Below, in pieces: positions 16,689 through 24,756 of a DNA stretch of 45,878 bases. The first letter of the stretch is position 1; every line of letters starts with the position of its first letter. The notes under the pieces were generated by a model, which was not told the DNA's origin, did not search any database, and saw only the letters and a list, made by a program, of their open reading frames with translations. A program made the translations under genes and the position numbers. Source of the DNA: Zavarzinella formosa DSM 19928 (lineage in GTDB: Bacteria > Planctomycetota > Planctomycetia > Gemmatales > Gemmataceae); assembly GCF_000255705.1 (NCBI RefSeq), contig NZ_JH636440.1, positions 748,641 to 794,518 of the forward strand. Reading direction: 5' to 3'.

Positions 16689-17081
16689 ATGACGCGGCCA
16701 CGGGTGACAGGATGCTTCCTCGCCAGACCGAGCGTGGGCGTTCACGGAGGCTCAAAAAATGCCAATTCTGACAAACACGTTGTAGCCGCCCAATTCTTCC
16801 GAAAGGACAATCAAGATGTCCGGTTTGTTCAAGTCGGGGAGCCGGTCATGGAGCCGATGTGGGAGCTTGGCCTTCCGGTGCGCAGGTGCGATGTCAATTT
16901 GACGGGCCACGATCCCGCCGTGGGCCGAAACCGCTACCGCCTCGGTGCCCGCCACGACCGCTGCGAAGGACTCTTCTACGGCAACGAACGCGAGGTGTGC
17001 ATTATCGCCGACGAGGCCGCCAAGAGAATCCTTGAAGGGGCGGTCGGCGAGTGGGCGTCGTTCATTCCCTTGGATAAATAG
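16689..17081 (+). CDS. Hypothetical protein, start uncertain
   Basis: A 130-residue frame. The last 80 residues, from VQVGEPVMEPMWELG to the stop, look well coded, with conserved-looking HDPAVGRNRYRLGARHDRC and a mixed helix/strand pattern. The N-terminal third is less sure: an ATG at 16848 preceded by GGGGAG would give a 77-residue product, while a good ribosome site at 16746-16750 (GGAGG) leads to an ATG at 16759 in another frame that ends after eight codons. That hints at a frameshift near the 5' end. No domain recognised. Confidence 0.45.
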   Translation: MTRPRVTGCFLARPSVGVHGGSKNANSDKHVVAAQFFRKDNQDVRFVQVGEPVMEPMWELGLPVRRCDVNLTGHDPAVGRNRYRLGARHDRCEGLFYGNEREVCIIADEAAKRILEGAVGEWASFIPLDK

Positions 17082-17083
17082 GG

Positions 17084-17179
17084 ATGGCTGAACCGGGCAT
17101 GCGGGATTGGAATTTGGTGTTTGACAATCCGATCGGGCAGGTTTGCGATTATGCTGATTTGCTTGAGGCGGGGCGGTGA
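17084..17179 (+). CDS. 31-residue small ORF
   Basis: The ATG at 17084 starts 2 nt after the TAG of the preceding gene and encodes 31 residues (MAEPGMRDWNLVFDNPIGQV...). The composition is protein-like and the spacing suggests coupling to the upstream gene. It could also be the 5' end of a gene lost to deletion. No homology recognised. Confidence 0.3.
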   Translation: MAEPGMRDWNLVFDNPIGQVCDYADLLEAGR

Positions 17180-17452
17180 TTTTTTCTGGAGAAATTTTAT
17201 TTTGGGAACAATATTTAACGTATCCACGTCTGAAACACTGTCCAAGACAAATCAACATACCCGGAGGGTAACAATTCCACTCAACATGACAAACCAGCAA
17301 TCATCCCGCATTATCTAATTCTGCCCCCGTGACGTGTCGTGCGCTCCCGCCTTCCAAGCTCTCCTTGTTAATTTATTCCATCCTCCCTTGTGTGTTCCCA
17401 ATCATTTGATGGGCGAGGACTTATTTGTCAAAACCACTTTCAGAGAAACATC
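17180..17452. other. AT-rich intergenic segment, probable promoter region
   Basis: Markedly lower GC than the flanks (for example TTTTTTCTGGAGAAATTTTA at 17180-17200). No gene seen. It precedes the membrane protein at 17453 and probably holds its promoter. A foreign-origin patch is also possible. Confidence 0.35.
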
Positions 17453-18319
17453 ATGATTAAGGAATTGATCGCGCTTTATCGAAAATTTCGCCTTGTGTTG
17501 CTCTATGTGATCACGGGCCTTATTTGCCTTTGTCCGATTGCGGATCTTGTCTTTGGCGTCCGGGAATTCAGATTTATCCTTCTCAGCATGTGTCCGATCA
17601 TTGCTTTGTTTGTGCTTCATGACGCATGGACTCGTCTGGAGGGCAAGCTGGGTGACATTGAGCGGACGCTTCACGATCCGAACCCGCCGAGCTATGCCAG
17701 TTTCGAGCAGATGCAGCCCGACTTGCGGGCCGCCATCAACGACTATGTCTTGATCGGCAAGCCTTTGCGGATTGACGTCATCGCGGTCTCGGCCAAATTT
17801 AGCTGGCCGTTTTTCAATAACATTTTGACCGATTTTATGCGGCACAGCCGTGAAAATGGAACACCCGATCCCCGCATCGAATTGAACCTTTGCATTGCCG
17901 CGGAAAGCACATTGTCGAATTGGAATTTGGTGCCTTGGCTTCGTGATCTGAAACATGCTTGCGTCTGCATCAAGGACTTCAGGAAGGTCAATGAATCGCG
18001 TCTGAGCGACTCCGGCATCAAGGTCAACGTATTTCATTTTGACAATCTGCCCCAATTGCACGGCGTGCTGATTGACGGTCAAAAGCTATTTCTTGGTCGG
18101 TGTGAATGGGAGTCAAACTCAGATGAAGCGTGGACTCTGCGGGTCGGAGAAGTCGAGTACCGGCGGTTTGAATTGACCGATAGTTTTGGGGGGGCCCGTC
18201 AGATCAACGGTTTCTCGAATTGGGCCAGACGCTATATGGCTCGCGATCAAGAAATTAAGGCAGTTTTCTCAACGGCCGACCTGGCGTCAACGGCGCCTGC
18301 CTTCGGCAAAGCCGTCTGA
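17453..18319 (+). CDS. Two-TM protein with a possible PLD-like cytoplasmic domain
   Basis: 288 residues from the ATG at 17453. Two transmembrane segments at about residues 12-33 and 40-58 are followed by a soluble domain. This domain alternates strands and helices (LRIDVIAVSAKFSW...FFNNILTDF) and contains VLIDGQKLFLGRCEWE, which resembles the second half of a phospholipase D or cardiolipin synthase-like repeat. No HxKxxxxD motif is present, so if the fold is right it is inactive or uses other residues. A strong terminator follows. Neighbours give no pathway. The assignment is weak; membrane anchoring is well supported. Confidence 0.7.
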   Translation: MIKELIALYRKFRLVLLYVITGLICLCPIADLVFGVREFRFILLSMCPIIALFVLHDAWTRLEGKLGDIERTLHDPNPPSYASFEQMQPDLRAAINDYVLIGKPLRIDVIAVSAKFSWPFFNNILTDFMRHSRENGTPDPRIELNLCIAAESTLSNWNLVPWLRDLKHACVCIKDFRKVNESRLSDSGIKVNVFHFDNLPQLHGVLIDGQKLFLGRCEWESNSDEAWTLRVGEVEYRRFELTDSFGGARQINGFSNWARRYMARDQEIKAVFSTADLASTAPAFGKAV

Positions 18320-18523
18320 ATGGCGACCGGCCGGTTCCGGCGTTGGCGTTTGACAGCCCGGCCGGGCCGGTTTTGCGCTGGTGACGGATCGCCTGAAAAG
18401 AGAATATCCCCTGGAAGAAATTCCCGGCGCCCCCGAACGCATCCCCTCCTTCGGGCTAATCGACACCCGGCGCCGATAAGGCGGGAAGCCGGACACTTCG
18501 CCCCGAGAAACCTGCCCGCCCCG

Positions 18524-18558
18524 AACCCATCAGCGAGCGCTGATGGGTTTTTCTTTTT
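18524..18558 (+). terminator. Strong intrinsic terminator
   Basis: AACCCATCAGCG (18524-18535), AG, CGCTGATGGGTT (18538-18549): a perfect 12-bp complement, then a T-rich tail TTTCTTTTT. It separates the membrane protein from the GH13 gene. Confidence 0.8.
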
Positions 18559-18624
18559 GGTCTCGCCCCCCTCAACACAATCCGGCCAACACCCGGCGGA
18601 TTGTGAACATTTTCATTTTTTTGG

Positions 18625-18653
18625 TTGACACTCAAATCACCGGCGGCCATCAT
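18625..18653 (+). promoter_or_regulatory. Putative promoter for the GH13 gene
   Basis: TTGACA at 18625-18630, a 17-nt spacer, then CATCAT at 18648-18653 (4 of 6 matches to the -10 consensus). This predicts transcription from about 18660 and a leader of about 47 nt before the ATG at 18707. Confidence 0.4.
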
Positions 18654-18706
18654 CGTCAGTGACTCGATTTGACAGACTCCATCGGCTCGCAACCACCGGA
18701 TATTTC

Positions 18707-20512
18707 ATGGATCCGCAAGAACGCCTCGGGGCATGGCTCACCCCGCTTGGCTGCTATTTTCGCGTTTGGGCACCCCATGCGGCGGCCGTGACCGTGCTGG
18801 TTCAGGACGGTCCTTATTGGGAAATCACGGACACCATCCTCCGGGGAACTCTTCAAAAGGATGGTGAATACTGGACGGCGACCGTGCCGGGTGTCCAGGC
18901 GTGGCAGCTTTATCGGTTTGAACTCACCCTCCAGGACGGAAGCATTCTCGAACGACTCGACCCGGCCGCCCGCGATGTGCTGAGTTCCGAGCTGACTCGG
19001 CACGACCCGAGCAGCCGCAATGGTTCTGTCGTGCAGGGAACCGACCCGTTCCCGTGGGCGCCCTTCGACACCCCCCGATTCGAGAACTTCCTGATCTATC
19101 AGGCCCACGTCGGCAGTTTCGCCGGCCGGGGCGATGAGTTCGACAAACTCATCTCCACCTTCGAGGACATCGAGAGCAAGCTTTCGTATGTCCGGGAGAT
19201 GGGGTTCAATTGCATCCAGTTGCTGCCTGTCCATGAGTTCGCGATGGACCGCTCGTGGGGCTATAATCCAGCCTCGTTCTTCGCCCCCGAATCGGCCTAT
19301 GGTTCGCCGTACAATCTGAGGCATTTTGTTGATGCCGCTCATCGTCAGGGGCTGGCGGTGATCTTCGACGTGGTTTACAACCACGCCGGTCCCGGCGACA
19401 ACGTGCTTTACGAGTACGACGGCTATGCGAACGACAACGGCGGCATCTACTTTGAAGGAGGCCAGGATACTTGGTGGGGTCGCGGCCCCGCGTGGTGGAA
19501 GAGGGATGTGCAGGAGTTCTTCTATCAGAACGCCCGCATGTTCCTCGACGAATACCACGGCGACGGGCTGCGATTCGATGTGACGACGCAGATCAACGGC
19601 GATCATCTGAAACTCGTCATGGCCCGGTTGCGGCAGGACTTCCCCGGAAAGTACTTCGTCGCCGAACATCTGCCGTCCAATCCGTGGATTGTCAACACGG
19701 GCCATTTCTGCGCCACCTGGCATGCCGATTCACATCACGAATGCCAGCGGGCGCTCGCCGGACAAGACCCGATGAACAAGGTGCGGGGTTTCCTTGGCTG
19801 GGACGGTTACGATCATCCGTGGAACTTGGTGAAATACACACTGGGTTCGCACGACGATATCGGCGACCAGGAAAACGGCAACGCGGAACACGGCCTCACC
19901 GATTGGGACAAGCGACACCGCTACTTCGTCGATCAAGTCGGCGGCCGGCAAGACTGGTCCGCGCGGGCCAAATGCCGGCTGGCGTGGGCGCTCAACATTG
20001 CGATGCCCGGCACGCCGCTGATGTTCATGGGATCGGAATGCCTCATGGCCTCGCCGGATGTCTCCTGGGGATATTGGCACGACGGCCCGGACGCCAACGG
20101 TGACCACCGCTTCAACTGGCACATCGCCGGGGATGATTTGGGGATGGAGATGCGCCGGCTGGTGGCCGCGAGCAATGCCGTCCGCTGGCAAAATCCCGCG
20201 CTGCGAGCCGACTCGCTGACCATTCCCCACGAGGACGCCACCAATCAGGTGCTTGGCTTCGTCCGGCAAGCGGGCGGCAATCTTGTCCTGACGGTCGTCA
20301 ACCTTGGCGACCAGAATTTCTCCGGCAACAGTTATGGGGTGGCCACCGGCGGCCAGTTTGGCCAATGGACGCAAATCCTCTGCACCCAAGACGCCGCCTT
20401 CGGCGGTTGGGGCGGCGCGGGCAACGCCTTCAGCGAACCGTGGACCCAAGCCGACGGCCGTGTTTACATCAACCTCCCGAAATGGAGCGTTGTCATGTTT
20501 CGGCGAAAATGA
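18707..20512 (+). CDS. GH13 alpha-glucan branching-enzyme-like protein
   Basis: 601 residues. An N-terminal CBM48-like domain (GCYFRVWAPHAAAVTVL at about 15-31) precedes the GH13 barrel. Conserved regions: DVVYNH (221-226), GLRFDVTTQI with the nucleophile Asp291, FVAEH with the acid Glu320, and SHDD with the third carboxylate Asp383. This set matches branching enzymes or maltooligosyltrehalose-type hydrolases; the WAPHA and SHDD contexts favour 1,4-alpha-glucan branching. The ATG at 18707 fits the promoter, while the GTG at 18659 would start almost at the predicted transcript end. No other glycogen gene lies nearby. Cytoplasmic. Confidence 0.9.
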   Translation: MDPQERLGAWLTPLGCYFRVWAPHAAAVTVLVQDGPYWEITDTILRGTLQKDGEYWTATVPGVQAWQLYRFELTLQDGSILERLDPAARDVLSSELTRHDPSSRNGSVVQGTDPFPWAPFDTPRFENFLIYQAHVGSFAGRGDEFDKLISTFEDIESKLSYVREMGFNCIQLLPVHEFAMDRSWGYNPASFFAPESAYGSPYNLRHFVDAAHRQGLAVIFDVVYNHAGPGDNVLYEYDGYANDNGGIYFEGGQDTWWGRGPAWWKRDVQEFFYQNARMFLDEYHGDGLRFDVTTQINGDHLKLVMARLRQDFPGKYFVAEHLPSNPWIVNTGHFCATWHADSHHECQRALAGQDPMNKVRGFLGWDGYDHPWNLVKYTLGSHDDIGDQENGNAEHGLTDWDKRHRYFVDQVGGRQDWSARAKCRLAWALNIAMPGTPLMFMGSECLMASPDVSWGYWHDGPDANGDHRFNWHIAGDDLGMEMRRLVAASNAVRWQNPALRADSLTIPHEDATNQVLGFVRQAGGNLVLTVVNLGDQNFSGNSYGVATGGQFGQWTQILCTQDAAFGGWGGAGNAFSEPWTQADGRVYINLPKWSVVMFRRK

Positions 20513-20761
20513 GGGACACGGATTGTTGAGCCAATTTCGATTGGCATCCCGCCGGACCGCGAAGCGATCGGATGAAACCGCCCTCGTTGCCGGAACCGCC
20601 AAGGAGCCGACCGGCCTTTCGATTCCCCCCGAAATTTTCTGTTGCATTCCCTCGCCCGCTCGTTTAAGTTGGTCGATAGAAGATCGGACAATTGCCCGAT
20701 CATCGGTCATTCCCGCCTAGACGCCGTTTTCGCTTCATTCAATACCCGAGGGCTTCCCGCC

Positions 20762-22234
20762 ATGTTGGTCATTCCCGGTTTTACAGGCAAGGACACCTGC
20801 GACGGAACGACCCGCCGCGATTTCATGCGTGTCGGCGGATCGGCCGTTCTCGGCCTGAGCGTTCTTGATTTGTTCAAGGCCTCGGCCCGTGCGGAATCCT
20901 CGGCCGTCGCCCGCGGGGACCAAGGCGGCCCCGGTTTTGGCAAGGCGAAGAGCGTCATCCTGATTTATCTGCAAGGCGGCCCGAGCCATCTCGACTTGTG
21001 GGACCCCAAGGACCAGGCCCCCGAGAAGAACAAGAGCGTCTTCAAGGCCATCGAAACCAAGACGACCGGCCTCAAGTTCACCGAACTGTTGCCGAAGCTC
21101 TCGACCGTCACCGACAAATGCACGATGATCCGGTCGATGAGTTACACGCCGGTCGGGTTGTTCAACCACACGGCCGCCATCTACCAAATGCTGACCGGCT
21201 ACACGACGGACAAAGTTTCCCCCTCCGGGCAACTTGAGCCGCCGACGCCGAAGGACTTCCCGAACTTCGGGAGCAATATCATCCGCCTCAAGCCGCCGAC
21301 CGAGCCGGTGTTGCCGTTCGTGATGATGCCCCGGCCGCTTCAAGAATCCAACGTCGTCGGCAAGGGGGGCACCGCCGGCTTCCTCGGCAAAGCCTACGAC
21401 CCGTACACGCTGTACCCGGCTGGCGACGACATGGACATGGACAAGATGTCCCGCGTGAAGACCGAAGACCTGCAACTCCGGTCGGACGTGAACGAAGTCC
21501 GCCTCACCCGCCGGGCCAGCCTGCGGGAGACGGTTTCCCAAGGGATGCCGGAACTGGAGAAGGCGACCTCGAAGTTTGAATTGAACGGCTACTACGGCAA
21601 GGCCCTCGGCCTTGTGTTGTCCGGCAAGACCCGCGATGCGTTTGATCTCACGAAGGAAAAAGCCGAGATCCGGGAACGCTACGGCAAGAATACCTTCGGC
21701 CAATCCTGCCTGCTGGCCCGCCGTCTGATTGAAGCCGGCACGCGGGTGGTGGAAATCAACTGGCCCAAGGTGGCGAACTCGGACAATCATTCGTGGGATG
21801 TTCACAGCGGCCTCTCGGCCCGCATGAAGAACCAATCAGCCCCGATGCTGGACAGCGGCCTTTCGACGCTGCTAGCCGACATGGACGAACGCGGCTTGCT
21901 GAAGGACACGCTGGTGATCGCCGTCGGCGAGTTCGGCCGCAGCCCGCAACGAGGCGTCAGCACTTCCGGCAATGAAAACTCGGACGACGGCCGCGACCAC
22001 TGGCCCTACTGCTACACCGCCTGCATCGCCGGCGCCGGCATCAAACGGGGCTACGTCCACGGCAAGTCAGACAAGACAGGCAGTGCCCCCCTGGAAAACC
22101 CGGTCCACCCGACGGATCTCTTGGCCACCGTCTACCACAGCGTCGGCATCGCCCCCGACACGATCGTCTACAACCATCTGAACCAGCCCCGCGAACTGGT
22201 GAAGGGCAACGTGATCGGCGGCATCATCGGCTGA
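20762..22234 (+). CDS. DUF1501 family protein, Tat-like leader
   Basis: 490 residues. The N-terminus [20 protein letters not shown] is a twin-arginine type leader, so export through Tat is likely. The body matches DUF1501, a planctomycete-rich family related to sulfatase/alkaline-phosphatase folds: [47 protein letters not shown], and [10 protein letters not shown] near the C-terminus. In many planctomycetes DUF1501 genes pair with DUF1800 or DUF1553 genes; neither is present here. GAGGG precedes the ATG at 20762, which was chosen over a start 120 bp upstream lacking a leader. Function unknown, probably periplasmic. Confidence 0.93.
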   Translation: MLVIPGFTGKDTCDGTTRRDFMRVGGSAVLGLSVLDLFKASARAESSAVARGDQGGPGFGKAKSVILIYLQGGPSHLDLWDPKDQAPEKNKSVFKAIETKTTGLKFTELLPKLSTVTDKCTMIRSMSYTPVGLFNHTAAIYQMLTGYTTDKVSPSGQLEPPTPKDFPNFGSNIIRLKPPTEPVLPFVMMPRPLQESNVVGKGGTAGFLGKAYDPYTLYPAGDDMDMDKMSRVKTEDLQLRSDVNEVRLTRRASLRETVSQGMPELEKATSKFELNGYYGKALGLVLSGKTRDAFDLTKEKAEIRERYGKNTFGQSCLLARRLIEAGTRVVEINWPKVANSDNHSWDVHSGLSARMKNQSAPMLDSGLSTLLADMDERGLLKDTLVIAVGEFGRSPQRGVSTSGNENSDDGRDHWPYCYTACIAGAGIKRGYVHGKSDKTGSAPLENPVHPTDLLATVYHSVGIAPDTIVYNHLNQPRELVKGNVIGGIIG

Positions 22235-22266
22235 TTCGCCAGCGTCCAAAATAGCAAATCTCAAAT

Positions 22267-22338
22267 GAGCCGACCGCCGTGAGGCGGCGGGTGGTTTTCG
22301 AGATCCGAAGCCACCCGCCGCCTCACGGCGGTCGGCTC
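22267..22338. repeat. Perfect 28-bp inverted repeat
   Basis: The arm at 22267-22294 (starting GAGCCGACCGCCGTG) has an exact reverse complement at 22311-22338, with a 16-nt loop. It lies just after the DUF1501 gene and could act as a terminator, although no T-run follows. A MITE- or REP-like origin is equally possible. Confidence 0.85.
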
Positions 22339-22376
22339 GTTGGGTGGGTGTTTTCTTCAATGATGTGTGTTTCCAA

Positions 22377-22853
22377 ATGACTAAAGATCCTTTTGCCTCG
22401 ATCTTGAAGCGGATGCAACGATCAGGAGTGGCAGAACCATCGGGCCTGCTCGGCTGCACGCCCGCGCAGATCCAACGATTGGAAACTCGGTACGGCGTGA
22501 CCCTACCGGCCACCTATCGGCGGTTCTTGGAACTCATGGGCCGAAAATCGGGCCGTCTGGTCACTCATGATCACCTTGACATTCAGTACGACTACGTCGT
22601 GAAGGCGACCGCCGGATTTCCCAAGCTTCTCGATGAGTCCAGCTCGTTCACGCTCCCGGCCGACGCCCTGATTATCCTCGGGCGAGACGGGGATCAATTC
22701 CATTACATCCGGTGCGACCACCCGGAAGATTCGGCCGTTTGGTATGTCAACTTGGACGACCTCAAACCAAGACAAGTGCGAAAATCTGTTGTCGGATGGG
22801 TTCGATCTTGGTGTCAGGAAGCCGAGCAAGCCATCGCGGACGGATATTACTGA
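22377..22853 (+). CDS. SMI1/KNR4 (SUKH) family protein
   Basis: 158 residues from the ATG at 22377. The SUKH-like core is visible: LLGCTPAQIQRLETRYGVTL followed by PATYRRFLELMG, then a strand-rich half ending in DGDQFHYIRCDHPEDSAVW. These proteins often act as immunity proteins against contact-dependent toxins, or as adaptors. No toxin gene is next to it. No obvious ribosome site precedes the ATG. It begins 39 bp after the 28-bp inverted repeat. Confidence 0.85.
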   Translation: MTKDPFASILKRMQRSGVAEPSGLLGCTPAQIQRLETRYGVTLPATYRRFLELMGRKSGRLVTHDHLDIQYDYVVKATAGFPKLLDESSSFTLPADALIILGRDGDQFHYIRCDHPEDSAVWYVNLDDLKPRQVRKSVVGWVRSWCQEAEQAIADGYY

Positions 22854-22939
22854 CCCGTTCGCGGAACTCAAAAAGCTCCTCCCGATGGCCGGCTCGTTGA
22901 GTTCATGGACTCTCTCTCATTCCCGTTGGTGATTGGCCC

Positions 22940-24649
22940 ATGCTTCCCCCCTGCGCCCGCGACCCGGAGGGCCTTGCCCTCCTTCAAACCTGCAAGGACA
23001 ATCCTCTTGATGTGGCCCCTCGCCTGATCCTCACGGATTGGCTCGAAGACCACGGCGAGGAGGAACTGGCGAAGTGTTTGCGCAAGAGTATCGGAGTGGA
23101 CGAAGCAGTTCGGTTGGACGGACTGGTCGGGGAACGCTGGGCGCCGCTGACGCATTGTTCCAATGGCTGGATCAGGTGGCATGGAAAATATGACGAGCAA
23201 ACGCTGGCCATCCTGCCGGACAGTCCGTGGTTGTCCGGCTTGGATTTCCATCGAGATTCGAGTGGTGGCGATTTTACCGCCAAGATGATTGAAGGACTTT
23301 CTCGCCGACCGATGATGAAACACATTGTTCGGCTTCATTTGGATCTGCGGGACAAATCCGCCGCGAAGGCGCTCGGGACCGTTCTGGCGCGCGATCCGGT
23401 CTCGCGGCAAATCAGTGACTTGAGCGTCCAGTTGGCGGACCCGGACATATCCTTTGATCCGTTGCTTCACGGGATCGCGACATCTCGCGTGTTGAAAAAT
23501 TTGGATACTTTGCTGGTGGGTCAGGGCAAAATTAGCCGGCGATCCTTTCGGACATTGCTGAATTCACCTGTCCTGTCCGGCCTGCGAACTCTCAGTTTGT
23601 ACTGCCGGGATTTCGGTGACGACGGGGCGACTGCCTTGGCCAGGTCTCCGTGTCTGGGCAATGTGGTTGAATTGCAGTTGTTTGGAACGGGAATTGGCGA
23701 ACTTGGTGTGAGGGAATTGGCCCGGTCCGTCAATCTCAGGAATGTGATTTATCTCGGCCTGCCGTTTAATCAACTCGGCCCGGCCGACATCGGCATTCTC
23801 GGCGGCTCTCCGAACATTGGCCGGTTGGAGCAACTGAACCTGATCCACAATCGAATGACGGATTCGGGCCTGCTGGCGCTGGCAAACAACCCCCGCCTGA
23901 CCCGGCTTTCCAGATTGATCATCGGAAACAACCTTGTCGGCGATGCCGGGTGCGCTCATGTCGCCCGGTTTGAGAACTTTTGCAACTTGAAATGGCTGAA
24001 CCTTCAAGCCAATCAAATTGGCCCGGACGGCATCGCCGCGCTGGCTCGGTCCGAACATCACGCCACTCTGGAATTCTTGATCATTGGCGACAATTCAATT
24101 GGGAAAGCGCTCTCGCAAATTGGCCGGTCGGCGCGTTTTCGGAATCTGAAATATTTGGACGCTTCCCGGATTAATGAGCAAGGTGATGACTTGGGCGGCA
24201 CAGTGCGGGAATTCGCTCAGCTCTCTTTGGAACAATTGAGATTTTGTGACAATCAAATGACGGATCAGGGATTGTTCGCCATTGCGGGACTGCCTCTGTT
24301 GGCCAAACTCAAAGATCTGTCCCTTTGGAACAATGATGTCGGCGATGAAGGTGTCATCTCGCTGGCGCAAACCCCGGCGGCCGGTGGTTTGAAAAAGCTT
24401 GAGCTGGCGCAAAACCGCATCGGGAACCAAGGGATGGTCGGGCTGGCGAATTCACCCCATTTGAATCAATTGGAAGAGCTGGTGTTGAACGCAAATCACA
24501 TTGCCGATGAGGGGGCCATTGCCTTGGCAAACATCAAAGGCTTGCCGAACCTCCGCACCATTGATTTGTCCGAAAACCCGATTGGCGAAGCCGGCCGCCA
24601 GGCTCTCGCCACGTCGGAGCGGTTGAAAAACGTGCGGGTCACGGTGTGA
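22940..24649 (+). CDS. TIGR02996-domain leucine-rich-repeat protein 1
   Basis: 569 residues from the ATG at 22940. Residues about 6-50 (ARDPEGLALLQTCKDNPLDV, then APRLILTDWLEDHG) form the Gemmata paralogous domain TIGR02996. The rest is an array of ribonuclease-inhibitor-like LRRs (repeating GxxALAxSPxLxxLxxLxLxxNxIG). It is probably a cytoplasmic protein-binding scaffold; no signal peptide. It is followed 107 bp later by a paralog with an identical 37-residue N-terminus. No ribosome site is evident. Confidence 0.88.
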   Translation: MLPPCARDPEGLALLQTCKDNPLDVAPRLILTDWLEDHGEEELAKCLRKSIGVDEAVRLDGLVGERWAPLTHCSNGWIRWHGKYDEQTLAILPDSPWLSGLDFHRDSSGGDFTAKMIEGLSRRPMMKHIVRLHLDLRDKSAAKALGTVLARDPVSRQISDLSVQLADPDISFDPLLHGIATSRVLKNLDTLLVGQGKISRRSFRTLLNSPVLSGLRTLSLYCRDFGDDGATALARSPCLGNVVELQLFGTGIGELGVRELARSVNLRNVIYLGLPFNQLGPADIGILGGSPNIGRLEQLNLIHNRMTDSGLLALANNPRLTRLSRLIIGNNLVGDAGCAHVARFENFCNLKWLNLQANQIGPDGIAALARSEHHATLEFLIIGDNSIGKALSQIGRSARFRNLKYLDASRINEQGDDLGGTVREFAQLSLEQLRFCDNQMTDQGLFAIAGLPLLAKLKDLSLWNNDVGDEGVISLAQTPAAGGLKKLELAQNRIGNQGMVGLANSPHLNQLEELVLNANHIADEGAIALANIKGLPNLRTIDLSENPIGEAGRQALATSERLKNVRVTV

Positions 24650-24756
24650 GCATCATCTCGGAACCCGGCCTCCGGTCGGTTGGAAGATCGTGAACTTGCC
24701 TTCATTGCGTCAAGTCTTTCAAATAAGACCACCAGCCCGTTTTCGGTGTCTGCCCC

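Noticed and set aside
18656-19723. Minus-strand frame of 355 residues opposite the GH13 gene
   Set aside because: The plus-strand frame carries all GH13 motifs; the antisense frame is a GC-skew shadow.
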